NCBI RefSeq assembly: GCF_050947875.1
Contig: NC_134573.1
Span: forward strand, 37,077,115-37,141,114
Origin: Dermacentor variabilis
Taxonomy: Eukaryota > Arthropoda > Arachnida > Ixodida > Ixodidae
Reading direction: 5' to 3'
DNA: 64,000 bases
Positions 1 to 10,557 of the stretch are shown here, in pieces. The stretch's first letter is position 1. Each line of letters starts with the position of its first letter. Made by a program: the position numbers and the translations under genes. The notes under the pieces were generated by a model. The model was not told where the DNA came from and made no database searches. It saw only the letters and a list, made by a program, of their open reading frames with translations.

Positions 1-129
1 ACACAGGGAGAGGTGTTTGAATGAGACATTCTTCTGCGCCACATTTTACAACTTTTGAGAAGGTTGAGCCTAACCTTTCATCAGATGGCGCATCGCATTT
101 TTGCAGAAGTATTAAGCTTGAATCGGATT

Positions 130-348
130 ACTTGGCTGTAGGCGCCAAAACCACATTCGGATTATAAGGCACGCCGTAGTGACGGACTCCGGATTAATTT
201 TGACACTGTGATGTCCTTTACCGTGTCCCAAAATCTAAGTGCACGAGCGTTTTCTATTTCGCCCCCTCGAAATGCGGCTGCCGCGATTAGTATCCAGTCG
301 ACGGTCTCTAGCAATGCCATAGCCACAAAGCTACTGGCGCGTTCACAC
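130..348 (-). repeat. tRNA-derived SINE (Ruka-like), diverged copy
   Basis: The sequence matches the better-preserved copies at 22,195 and 38,506 block by block: ggcacgccgtagtg, ctaagtgcacgag and cgaaatgcgg occur in the same order and spacing. The tRNA-like head is at the right end (the block around caatgccatagccac), so the element lies on the minus strand. It has more substitutions than the other two copies and no target duplication is visible, which suggests an older insertion. The family name is from memory of tick SINEs. Confidence 0.8.
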
Positions 349-2019
349 TGAAGCATTCGGCGTCTGGACCAGCGCCCAGTTAGGCGGAACACAGTTCGGC
401 GGCGGCGAGATGCGCGGGAATAGCCCCTTCCGCGCCGATCGCTCCCGGACCAATTTTTGCGGCAGCTGCCGCCGGATTCCCTCACCGCGAACCAATCGGA
501 GCGCGTCTCAGCAATTCCAAAGATGGCGGCCAAGCTCGACGCGCTCGTCATATCGCGGTCTTCGAACGCGTCGCGACATCCTAAAGGCTCAAGGAATTGG
601 TGCGTAACCGCCCCGTCCTTTTCAACAAGTACCACGCGAAGAACAAGGTCTAAGCGACCTGACAAGGTGGCGTGACCAAGCTACGCGCGCTCTTGCAAAG
701 CAGGACTAAACCACCAACGCCGTTGGCGTCATCTCTTCGGCCAATGCTGCTGCGCATCACGAATATCCAGAAAGGCGCTTGCCAACAAGCCAGCAGTACT
801 GCCTCTTCTTGCTCAGGGTTTATCATTGCCTTTCGAAGCAATGGTGGAGACGCGAAAAATTAACACACGAATTCACGTGAGCGGGAACAATTGCGCAATT
901 TCGAGCCGCGCGAACATCCGGGATATCCCGCGCTTGCTTGAAGGTTAGCACTTTATGGGGCAGATGGCGCTGTATCTCGTTCCGGCGGCGCGGTGTGCAA
1001 GCAATGTGAACGACGCGATTTTCGGTGGCAGGAGAGTTCCATTCGCTGTAGACGCCGGATTCCTCAGTGTGAACGTGCCATAACGCGGCAAACATAGAAG
1101 TGCTGATTTGACGGTCGTCCGCTTTCGTAGCGTCTCCTGTACCCTGCAGTGCGCTTTAATTAATGCGGCTCTGCTTCTGCGCGCCCTACGTAAGTTGCCG
1201 TCTTGACATATTTGCGTGGCATTTGCTTTCAGAAATAGCGGCAACTTACTTTACCGTACCTTGAACTTGAGCTGTCTCCGCAACCACTGTCGTATAGTGG
1301 TGGGGTTTCCTTGCCTTCTCACGTCGCCTCCCCCACCTTTTTCATACAGGAACTGCCTCTTCTACTCCCTCTCCTTCAACTCCTCTTCTCTCTGCAGTTC
1401 TATCTGCGTCCCCTCTGCCTTCGCACGTTAGTACAAAGAGAAGCGCTGTAGTCTCTGCAGTGCTTCTGAGTAAAGTCACAGATAATTACAGCTGTCAAGC
1501 GGCTAATGTGATGACGGCCAGGGAGCTCCAGAGTGCATTGTGCACATTCGATGCGGTGGGGTGAAAACGAGTTTCTCCGTCCACTTTCCCCTCTCACTCG
1601 CTCATGTCATCTGTAGACACGCTTTCAACCCCCCCCCCCCCCCCCCTGCGACGCTATGTGCGGGACCGCAGCAGCCCACAGCAGCAGTAGCAGTGGGAAA
1701 TTCGAAGGAAGCGGCAAAGAAAGCTTCGCTTTAAAAACAAGTGGATGCGCGAGATCAGCAGCAGTTAGAATAAGATCAAGTATGTTAGCGCGGGACGAAG
1801 TAGTTCTCGTTGGAGTCGTGACTCATTGAGTGAAGTTGAAATCACAGTATCACTTCACGAAGCCGGCACTTTCACTTGAGGACTCTTTGAGAACAGGAAA
1901 ACGACCGGACCAATCAGCGTTCTGGAAATTACTCACCTAAAATGAAGATGGGTGCGTGACTGAACCTAACGATAATAGCATTAAAAGCATCATGTACACA
2001 GGAAGAAAAATTATGTCGA
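349..2019. other. No gene recognised
   Basis: Only short reading frames without family signatures occur here. The one notable sequence is an 18-nt poly-C run at 1,629-1,646, flanked by pyrimidine-rich sequence and short cagcag repeats. I see no transposon signature. Confidence 0.5.
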
Positions 2020-2370
2020 GCGTTAGGTGGCCGATAGCAAACGCAAAAAGATTATATCGCTGTGGTTAATGCGCACGCATGCGCAAACAATTTCTAAACG
2101 TGACTCAGTGGGAACATGACAAGAGACAACGGGATCGGAAACAGCCATCAGAATGCCTTCTCCTGATCTAGAGCCACGATCAAAGGGGTAAAACTCGAGC
2201 ACCGTTCTACACTCAAATACTTTGCTAGAACTCACTTTGGACGATAACCATGTCTCCGTAAGTACGACATCAATACAAGTGTCAATTAGATCCGATAGGT
2301 CATCAAGCTTATTAACAACACCGCAAGTATTGGAGAAAATAAAATTACCATCACTAGATGAACTATTTGC
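2020..2370 (-). pseudogene. LINE ORF2 fragment: N-terminal apurinic-like endonuclease
   Basis: Minus-strand translation gives a segment with KLDDLSDLIDTC and LTETWL, then after a short disruption DRGSRSGEG-L-AVSD and LEIVCACVRINHSDIIF. This order (ETWL motif, then the R-x-R-x-GGGV-like strand, then the IVCV-R strand) is typical of the endonuclease at the start of ORF2 in CR1/Rex/L2-group LINEs; the glutamate of ETWL is the usual metal ligand. The fragment lies about 150 bp downstream, in element orientation, of the ORF1 remnant at 2,510-3,235, so the two are probably parts of one insertion. The rest of the endonuclease and all of the reverse transcriptase are missing, so the element is 3'-truncated or deleted here. 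Frameshifts make it non-functional. Confidence 0.7.
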
Positions 2371-2509
2371 CGAGATGATAGCTAATATAAACGAGTGTTA
2401 CTTGAAGCAGGTGTGAGCACGTCATGGCTCTGCGCAACAGGTGAACCACTGTTCAAAGATATATCGCACACACTAATGGTTTACGAGGCATGCGTACAGC
2501 ACTCGTTCT

Positions 2510-3235
2510 TCAAAAATCAACCTATTGTGGCGAATTAAATACGGTCCTGCGGTGTTCTTTTGCAAATTCCAGCAGCCTTTTGCGGGATTTGCGTATAGCA
2601 TGGCACAAATCCTCATTACTACTAATACCAGTTTGTTTCATTTCTTGCGCGCTGAAGAAATGGCCACCTTGACCATAGCGCTTAAAAACTTCACAATAAT
2701 TGGGCAGCACTTGTTTGGCGCCTATTCACTCAACTTATCTCAATGAACAATTGCTTCCTCAAACAGCGGTATGATTAGGGATCATAATAGAAGCTCACGT
2801 ATGCTTTATTCTCGATCAGCCCATGACTCGGGCGGTGTGTAAGAAAAACCGTCAAAAATCAGATTCTCGCCCCGTGACTTGTCTTGAAAGTCATCTAACC
2901 AACTGGAAAGGGTAGCTGTTTCAGTGCGCACAACAGTGGATATTGTAGTGGCTAGGTCATCCTCTGTAACGTTTAGAATTGACTCGATCTTTCCCTTGAC
3001 TGCTGTAAGTCTGTCATTTATATCATTCAATTGTTCTTTTAGATGTCTCTCAATTTCTTTAACTTCATTAATCTGCGACATTACCTCATCATAACTTCTG
3101 TCCATTTTTTCAATTAGCATTTTCAATAAAGACAATATCAATACTGGGTGTATTAGGATCAGGCTCAGGGGGCCCGGGGTTTATTTCGACGTCACCACCT
3201 AATATTAAAAGTTTAAGTACATGAACGCATTCACA
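2510..3235 (-). pseudogene. LINE ORF1 remnant: 2A motif, coiled coil, L1-type C-terminal domain
   Basis: Read on the minus strand, a hydrophobic leader ends in LLILGGDVEINPGP. After a frame change follows about 110 residues with heptad-like charged and hydrophobic spacing (MLIEKMDRSYDEVMSQINEV onward), ending near ENLIFDGFSYTPPESW, which resembles the strand opening the RRM of L1-type ORF1 proteins. A further break leads to GISSNEDLCHAIRKSRKRL, matching the C-terminal domain of these nucleic-acid chaperones (GISISEDF...RKAR pattern). ORF1p of this type coats LINE RNA as a coiled-coil multimer. The parts lie in at least three frames and the RRM core is mostly missing, so this is a pseudogene. 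It pairs with the endonuclease fragment at 2,020-2,370. Similar ORF1 remnants lie at 24,048-24,640 and 45,940-46,520. Confidence 0.72.
3170..3193 (-). other. 2A-like ribosome-skipping motif (DVEINPGP)
   Basis: The minus strand encodes G-G-D-V-E-I-N-P-G-P-P, an exact match to the D-V/I-E-x-N-P-G-P consensus, preceded by leucine-rich residues (VLKLLILGG) as in active 2A peptides. 2A-like sequences upstream of ORF1 are known in several APE-type LINE clades. No activity can be shown from sequence. The downstream frame is broken within about 50 nt. Confidence 0.75.
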
Positions 3236-3484
3236 GGCAATCCAAGAAAGCACACTTGGGCATGGAATAAGCAGCAAAGTGACACCGCTTGCGCGTCTGC
3301 AGTTCAAAGAGGAATGGGGACCAACCTGCGTCAGAAGAAGAAACATTTGGCAAGTCCGCATAATGGCTGCCATTCCATGCCCACTGGGGAAGCACCTCGA
3401 GAGTGGCAGATTTAAAGGCCGGCGAAAGCTTGATGTTGCTGGCGAAGGGTCTTGTGGAACCATCCACACATCCTACATCCTACA

Positions 3485-3905
3485 CATGCTCTAGGACGGA
3501 TGGATGGATGTTATCAGCATACCCTTTCGAACAGGGCGGTGGGTTGCGCCACCAAGGTCTTGCTATTATACTGCCTTCGGTCCTACCTAGGTAAACAAAG
3601 GAAAAAAAGGAAAAAGAAGAAGAAAGCGCACGATGAATTCCAATAACCAAATTTGCTGACCCACTATTGTGAACTTTGTTTTTGTACGTCTCTGTTTTTT
3701 GGCGTTTCCTTACTTTTCTTCCACCAATCTTCCAATCGCCTCTTACTAATCCCTATTTCGAACCCGTTTACTTTCCCCCTGCTTTAGCTGAACCCAAGAG
3801 CTTCAAGGAGGCCAGTGGTGCCTAAATCGAGAACTGGCCAGATGTCTTCACATTCTAATAAACATGCTCCATCGTTTTCCTAGCTTCACCGCAGCGAGCA
3901 CATGC
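3485..3905. repeat. Probable LINE 3'-end type interspersed repeat
   Basis: The stretch opens with (GGAT)n and runs through a GC-rich block (gaacagggcggtgggttgcg) and a pyrimidine-rich block. From memory this looks like a common tick interspersed repeat of LINE 3'-UTR type; if so the simple-repeat end is the 3' tail and the element lies on the minus strand. No coding potential is visible and no second copy exists in the window, so the assignment is tentative. Confidence 0.4.
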
Positions 3906-3915
3906 TTCTTGTTCC

Positions 3916-3924
3916 TTCATCATT

Positions 3925-3955
<31 letters not shown>

Positions 3956-4028
3956 GCCTGGTTACGCCCACTGCAGGGCAAAGGCCTCTCCCATACTTCT
4001 CCAACAACCCCGGTCATGTACTAATTGT
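3916..4028 (-). mobile_element. RTE LINE, 3'-terminal fragment with (ATG)n-type tail
   Basis: A (TCA)n run followed by cagcctggttacgcccactg and the gggcaaaggcctctcccat block matches the 3' end of the RTE at 35,308-38,460 at nearly every base up to about 4,028, where similarity stops abruptly. On the minus strand this is the last ~80 bp of the element (C-terminal GEAFALQ codons) plus its (ATG)n tail. It is a severely 5'-truncated insertion. Confidence 0.85.
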
Positions 4029-4029
4029 A

Positions 4030-5520
4030 GAAACTTATATCCTACTTTATAGTGTAGGGTACGGAACCGCGAAGCCTCCTGGTGGATGTGCAGGGCAGCG
4101 CTGATTGTCGGAAGAATCGGTAGAACAGCGCATGAATGGTAATGCGAGGGACGCACTGGTGAGCAATAGTGTCGTGCACGAGTACGCAGATACCACCTGT
4201 GTCAGAAGAACAAACAGTTGACACGAATATATCAAGATATACTTTCACTTATGTCATGTATATTAAGATATACCTTCACAATCCAAGAAACGCACAGCCT
4301 GTATGCAACCTTACAATGTCTAGCAAGATTTGCAGCTGAATTTCTTCTGTTGAGCAGTTGCAGCAGGACATTTCATTGCCAGTAATAGTAACATACAGCT
4401 TGAAACGTCGCCGGCATTTTATTTGGCAAAGTGTGCACGCTTCAAAGCCATGTCCTCCCCATTGAAAGCCAGTGACACGTCTCGTTCTCAGAAGATGACT
4501 AAGAGCATAAGTATATCGCTCGTGTAACGCTGTAATTAACTTACACGAATGAAACCTTGCACGCATGTCTGACGTAACGTGCGGCATTTCTCAGCTCATA
4601 ATGACGCCAGGGGCTGCTGAGTTGGCGTTGCCGGATAGCAATATGCCAAATTCTTTCGCTAGGCTGGTGTCATCAGCATGCACCAATTGCGCAGCGATAA
4701 TGTACGAGTAACATAAACAAAGTTACGGAGCATTTAAAGTATTTGACAACAATTTCTTCTTTGAAAAACCGTAAAACAGGGCCTGAAGACGAGAAAAGGC
4801 GAAATGTGGTAAGTCCTAACCACAAGTTCAAATTGCGAAGTCGAATTATTACGAATCCGCCTAGTTAGATTTCTTTAGCCGCAATCCAAGAAATCAGGCT
4901 GGAATTTTGTAAGCGCCACACAATAATGTGATAAGGTGAAAAACTTCAGCGTTCTACTGCTCGCTGATTATTGAGTTATCTTTGGAGAAATAAAAAAATG
5001 GAGGATATATCAATAGAGACTTCCCTTGCCTTGGCGCCGTAACTAATTAGTGTAACAAATTGATCATAAATCAATGTTAACCAATGCAAATTTATGTGGG
5101 TGTCAGGGATTAATGTAGCTTTATTCTTTATTAACATATTATCTGCAGAGCCATTAAGGAATATTTGCAGGGAATGATTATGCACATCAAGATTGCTGCG
5201 GCACACCAGATCCGCAGGTTGTGAACGCCAAGCGACAATGGCTCTTCGAAAAAGAAACAGTACATAAAAACGCTACCGCTGAACTAATCATATGATCACT
5301 GTCGATAGTAATGCCATTAGCATTCGAGCGTGTAGCAAAACACTATATTGCTGGTCAAGTTTGTTTGCTATATGTAGCTATCCTTCTAAAACTTCCGTTG
5401 GTTTGGTTCTATGTGGCCTAATCCGGCATCCTCCCGTGTTGCTAGGGAAACCACTTGCCATAGTGACGCTTGAACATGGCGGCATGAAAAGGCTGTGTGC
5501 CGCTGAAGCACTAACGACTA
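4030..5520. other. No gene recognised
   Basis: Minus-strand frames at 4,276-4,587 (103 residues, several cysteines) and 4,976-5,206 (76 residues) are the longest and match no family I recognise. A short stretch at 4,276-4,292 (caatccaagaaacgcac) resembles 3,238-3,254 in the 2A-LINE leader, so part of this region may be a degraded leader of the same family. I would not call a gene. Confidence 0.4.
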
Positions 5521-5524
5521 TGGA

Positions 5525-6262
5525 GTCAGAAAAGGAATGACGTCGATGGAATGACAAAGGTGGTATGACGACGACGGGATGATTACAGTCACATGTCCGC
5601 TCTTAAATGATAGCGTTGGTGAAACGACGGCTCAAACATGAGGACAGTTAGATGACTATGAGCGTAGGACGACAATGGCGTGACGACGTTCGCATGACGA
5701 CAACCGGATGACGACAATGAAAAGGCGACGACGATATGAGAACGGATGCATGATAGCGACTGGCTGAAACCGACGCCACGACAATGATGACACGACAGCG
5801 GCACCATAATAGCGATTGAATGACGACAGTATGATCACGATAGAATCCCAAAGACAGATTGACGTCAAAGGAACGATGAAGGCAGTACTATGACCATGAC
5901 AGGACAACAATGGGATGACGATACGGAATTGATGACACTCGCAAAAAAAGTCATGAAGGACGTCACGACTACAACAGTATGACGACGACTGTGTGACATC
6001 GCGGAATGACGAGGGTTGAATGACGATATTAGCATGAGAAAAATCGAAGCACCGCGACGGCATGACGACCACGGCATGATGATGAATGTATGACGATGAC
6101 AGAATAACGACGATGGCATGAAAAGGTATGAGAACAATGGCAAAACGGCGACTGCATCACGAAGCCTGTATGATGACGATGGCCTGAAGACGGTGGCATG
6201 ACCAGACGTGGTTGACTCAGCTGGAATGACAATGTTGCAACGATCACGACGATCATGGCGAG
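5525..6262 (+). repeat. Degenerate ATGACGAC minisatellite
   Basis: About 740 bp of imperfect units of roughly 14-16 bp built on ATGACGAC(N)ATGG, such as gcatgacgacaaccggatgac and tatgacgatggcctga. Unit length drifts and single units are mutated, so this is an old array. A similar array in reverse orientation lies at 11,690-12,560. Long minus-strand frames here (up to 138 residues, rich in V, S, H and R) are by-products of the repeat. Confidence 0.75.
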
Positions 6263-6599
6263 CACAAATAAAACGCGTACACTAGTGGGGGCGAGCAGTT
6301 ACGGAGTCGCCATCAATCGGAAGCGCTTTCCTTGCGTAGTACGAGGGATCACACGGCGTGCTCCTCATAGGTTTGACTTACGGCACTCAATAAAAACACC
6401 ACGCGGCAATCCTCCTGGTCACTTATGTAGGTAGTCTCAAAGCGAGGGAAGTTTTTCATTGTCGATACAATAATCTTTGGCAAACTGAAAGCTCAGAATC
6501 GTTCACAGACGCTATCTGTTTACCGAATACGTACAGCGCGTGGTCGCCGCGATGCAGTCTCCCGAACTGACTTCTTACGTGAAAGGGAGGCAAACGCTG

Positions 6600-7245
6600 A
6601 GAGTAAACTATGTGAAATACATCAAGTATGGTTGTTGGGCGCTCAAGGTGAGTGTCGAACGTTGGCGAGAAGACGATGACGTGGTCGAGGTAGCAGAGGC
6701 ACGTGGGCCATTTGAAACCTTGGAGCAAGGAGTCCATCATGCGCTCAAAGGTCGCAGGGGCGTTGCATAATCCAAATGGCATTACCTTAAATTGGTATAG
6801 GTCATCAGGTGGGATGAACGCGGTTTTTTCTCTGTCCATATCGTCAACTGCAATCTGCCATTATCCAGAACGAAGATCAATAGAAGAGAAATAGCTGGAA
6901 CCGTGGAGGTAGTCAAGGGCGTCGTCTGTACGTGAGAGCGGCTAGACATCGTTCTTAATAATGTTGTTCAGATGACGGTAGTCTACACAGAAGCGCAATG
7001 TGCCGTCCTTCTTAACCAACACCACAAGTGACGACCAGGGACACGAAGAAGGCTCAATGCTGTTTTTATCTTGCATTTTGTTCACTTCACTTTGAATTAC
7101 TCGGAGTTCCGACGCAGAAACTCGATACGGTCGTCTGTGAATAGGCGTAGCATCGCCAGTGACAATCCGATGCTTGACCGCAAGAAGGTTTTGGTTCGTA
7201 GGTAATGTGAGCAGAGGATTTGAGGGCAGGGTCGAGAACGCAACT
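6600..7245 (-). pseudogene. gypsy A pol: protease-less RT fragment
   Basis: Minus-strand translation contains LLTLPTNQNLL directly followed by AVKHRIVTGDA, RRPYRVSASELRVIQSEV, VVLVKKDGTLRFCVDYRHLN and, after a break, DREKTAF...MPFGLCNAPATFERMMD and CYLDHVIVFSPTFDTHL. These are RT motifs 1-5 of Ty3/gypsy. In the related element E the same LLTLPTN and VKHRI.TGDA blocks are separated by the aspartic protease and a roughly 250-residue linker, so the whole protease has been deleted here. The catalytic YLDD box reads YLDH. A frame break lies near 6,940. RT, RNase H and integrase would normally be one polyprotein; only RT motifs remain, so the copy could not have moved itself. Confidence 0.85.
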
Positions 7246-8484
7246 TCACCTGCAGAAGCTGCAGTGTCTAGTTTTGCGGCTGGGTCTGAAAGGCGATAGC
7301 GGGCGAAGAGAAACGACGGGGTTGGGGTGAACGAGACTGATGGCGTCGAGGTGAGGGCGAGCGGCTGCAGCGAAGGTTCGGAGCAGGGGGGCACCAGCGG
7401 CATTGGGTTCATGGCGGGTGGCATAGGGAACAGATGGTCCATAGGTGCGGGAATGAGTGGCGGCGTAGGTCCGAGGAGGTGGTGGCCATCGGTTGCGGCA
7501 GTGATGAGCGACGTGGCCGATGCGACAGCAGTGGCAACAGATCGGCCTGTCATCAGGGGCACGCCATTCGGACGGGTTGCGGCGAGATGTGGCAGAAAAG
7601 GACTGCCGGGGACGAGGAGGGCCGGTAGAGAACTGGGGAACGCTGGGTTGAGACGTTGAGCACACGGAGTTGAGACCCATGTTCTGACATTCTTGTCTGA
7701 CTACGGCCTGAATCATCGCAATCGTGGTTGCTGGTGGATCGGGAGGCGTCGGGGAGAAAGCGGGCGAACAGGCGGCCTCGAGCTCGGGGCGAACAATACG
7801 GATTATACTGGTTACTTGTCACAGTAACCGGGTTACTTTGTCACAGGTGGTGGTCTGACGCGGTCGATCCTCACATGTCGACGTAGCAGCAGTGTTGGGT
7901 AGCCGCGTTATGTGGTGTGTGATAAGGCTGCTCTTAGCTTGTTCAAGGCGACGTCATTCTTTTATGGTGGCGTCGATAGTCCAGGCGTTGCCGAAAACAA
8001 GCAAATTGAAAGTGTTGTCGGCGATGCCTGTTAGAACATGTGACACTTTATCTGCTTCAGACATGGCATCGTCAGCTTTGCGGCATAGAGCCAAGACGTC
8101 GAGGATGTATGAAACGTACGGCTCTGTAGATGTCTGAACACGAGACGCAAGAGCCTTTCTCGCGCCAACCTTGCGACCAATAGGGTCGCCGAACATTTCC
8201 CGTAGATTTTCTTTGAAATTGTCCCAACTGGTTATCCCGTCGTCATGCGTTTGGTGCCACACGCGTGGGGTGCCGCCGAGAGAAAAGATGACATTGGCGA
8301 GCATAATCGTTGGGTCCCACCTGTTATTAGCACTGGCGTGTTCATAGAGTTTGATCCAGTCGTCAACGTCCTGTCTCTCCAGGCCAGAGAACACACCAGG
8401 GTCGCGATGTTGGGCAACCGTGACGATTGAAGCAGTTGGACATGCCGAAGCCTTTGCAGAGGCGGTCTCGTCCCCGGGAGGCAT
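7246..8484 (-). pseudogene. gypsy A gag (capsid and zinc knuckle)
   Basis: The N-terminal part starts MPPGDETASAKAS and carries a retrotransposon gag core: DPGVFSGLERQDVDDWI, RWDPTIMLANVIF, W..FKENLREMFGDP, ETYV-like YVSYILDVLALCRKAD and EADKVSHVLTGIADNTFNLL (residues about 30-170). After a frame break near 7,950-7,720 the C-terminal part has MIQAVVRQECQNMGL and the CCHC knuckle CHCCRIGHVAHHC, whose C-x2-C-x4-H-x4-C spacing is intact. Gag would assemble the particle and bind RNA. The 8,484 start is favoured because the leader with a PBS-like block lies just upstream and element fragments elsewhere begin at the equivalent place. The frameshift makes it defective. Confidence 0.85.
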
Positions 8485-8556
8485 GGCGACAAGATCGATG
8501 TACCGACCACTTCGAAGTTCCGTGGTGACGACGGGGATCGCTAACCTCCGCCAGAA

Positions 8557-8914
8557 TGTTACGTGTAGAAAGACACAGATGGAAGAGGCTATTTACAGGC
8601 TATTTACACTGGAGCCAGACAGACAGGCCGACACTCGTCCGCGCCAATGCACAGACCAACTTCATCGTCGTTATCGCGGCGGATCCTCTCTTGAGTATCT
8701 CCCGATAATATCGTAATACTATGTTCGTATTGTGGCCCGTCTATATAACCAAATGAGGCATAAGAGAATGAAGCCTGAATGAACCGATCGGATGGGTTCG
8801 CAGCGACCAACTGCGTGTCTGCATGCATGTCCGCGGAGAATGTTTTGCTTTCACTGTGAGCGCGTTTTCGCACCGTGCCGTGAGCTTCAGGCCGCAACAC
8901 ATGAGCATTTGACA
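8557..8914 (-). repeat. Candidate 5' LTR of gypsy A
   Basis: On the minus strand the sequence ends CACGTAACA directly before TTCTGGCGGAGGTTAGCG, a plausible primer-binding site about 70 bp before gag. The terminal CGTAACA matches the end of the 3' LTR of element E at 55,505. A TATATAA-like box lies near 8,737-8,744. The outer edge is uncertain: TGTCAAAT at 8,914 is the best TG start, and there is no second LTR to confirm it. Confidence 0.4.
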
Positions 8915-10344
8915 GTTCACTAGCAACCATTGTTGCGTGGACGCTATCTGAACTTTCAAAAATAATTTTGTTATATAGACTTCGACGCCTACGGTAACTG
9001 TGATGTGCCGTTGCGACGATTCAGCCCTTTTTTGTTTTTGTCTTCTAAATCATTGGACATTTCAATATTATTTCTCACGTTGGGTCACACTGTATATATA
9101 TCGGTCTTCTCAGTGTGTGATTTCCTTCTGCTTCTTTTTCACAATCCAGTGTATTAATTCATAACACAAACATGACCTGATGCCATGCCTTTTTTTAATG
9201 TGCGTCTTACCGCTCCCTTTCCGTTCTAGTGAACTTGCCAGTGTCGTGCATCAACATATATATAAACCAAACCGCCATGACATTAGCCGGGCAGCGGGCG
9301 CGGGCGTGCGTCTCAGTACGCGTTTTCAGCTACCCACCGAACATCGCGCACTCCCGGCGCCGTAGCAGAAATCTTCCTCGCAACTGTGCTTGTTGTATAC
9401 CCCAGTTGTAGCCGACGGCTGTCTGCCAGTTCTAAGTTTCGCCAGCCAAGCTTCACGCAGCTCTTTGCTCGGCGGCTACGTGTGAATAAGGCTGACACCG
9501 GTCTCCGTTGCGTACGTCCGGCACTGCGGCAACAACTAGTAGCCTACCATGTTGCATGCCTCCAAAGGCAGCCACTATCCATTATAGCACTTTCAAATGT
9601 TGTCAATCCGACACCTAAAGCGGTAAAGCCTCACCACTTAATCAGGACAGCAGCGCAGGTGGGACTTTATAAACTTTCGTTTTCAGCTCGCTTCGGGGCT
9701 TCCGAAGCAGCTGACGCGGCCGCTGTGTCCTCGTGATCCCTTATGCCACGTCACGCCGACGGTGGCGGCAGCTTTTCCAGTGGTGGAGTTCGCCCCCAAT
9801 AGAGCGGGAGGATGCGGCGTTCTTAAAGTCTATTGTAAAGGCTCGTAGACCACAGGAATCTTAGTAACGCGATTGACGTTACTTCTACGCGGATTTTCTT
9901 TCGGAGCACTGGCTTAGAACTTTTAGTTCTGACAGCGGACACCAGTTGGTTGCACCAGTTCGTTCATCATTCTGCACACCACTTCCCTCTCGGCCGTACT
10001 GCGTGGGCCGACACAAATAATGTGTGCGAGCGTATCTTCACAGCTGCATGTGTCGCATATCAACAAGGAAGACATGAGTTGGTAAATGCAACGCCTAACC
10101 ACAGACGGTACAGCATGGTCTGTTCACGTCGTGGCAGCCCAGGTGGTGGACGCATCTATATGTCCGCAGTAATCGAACACAAACAACGTAGACGGATAGA
10201 TACAATAGATAGATAGGCTCGAAACGCTTTAAGTAACCGAAGAATGGTAATCGCATTAAAAATCAGGACTACAAAGGTATGCCCTAAGTTTAAGTTGATG
10301 TTCGTGTCGCGAGGAAATTAATGTGGAGCTTCAGAATATAGAAC
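8915..10344. other. No gene recognised
   Basis: Short frames only. There is a TATA-like run (tgtatatatatcgg) at about 9,090 and pyrimidine-rich sequence, but no coding, RNA or transposon signature I can defend. Confidence 0.4.
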
Positions 10345-10490
10345 ACTGCACGAGCCTGGGCTGGCCTGAAAGCCCGAACTCAGCCTGTCTGTGGGCCGCG
10401 ATAGATCCGGGTACTCAATTGCTGACTCGGGGGCCGGCCAGGCTCGGACCTAGGAGCTTCGGGCTCGGGCCAGGTCCGGATTAGGCCATG
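10345..10490. repeat. GC-rich CGGGCTCGGGCC-type simple repeat
   Basis: Interrupted copies of gggctcgggcc, gggccggcc and ggctcgg in a locally GC-rich block with AT-rich flanks. A similar block lies at 27,575-27,730. Confidence 0.55.
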
Positions 10491-10557
10491 CTATTTTAAA
10501 CTCTACAAAGGGAAAGACTATAAAGCTGCACACTTCAGACTGACAACTATAAAACGT

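Larger units (their letters stand above)
6600..8914 (-). mobile_element. Ty3/gypsy element A, internally deleted and 3'-truncated
   Basis: In minus-strand order the stretch holds a candidate LTR end and primer-binding site (about 8,557-8,535), gag with a zinc knuckle, a pol segment that jumps from the gag-pro boundary to the start of RT, and RT as far as the residues after the YxDD box. Similarity to the copy at 32,628-33,772 stops near 6,620, and no RNase H or integrase follows. The gag and RT are clearly related to element E at 50,728-55,505. Confidence 0.85.

Noticed and set aside
5656..6072. 138-residue minus-strand frame (V/S/H/R-rich)
   Set aside because: It lies wholly within the ATGACGAC minisatellite; composition is dictated by the repeat.
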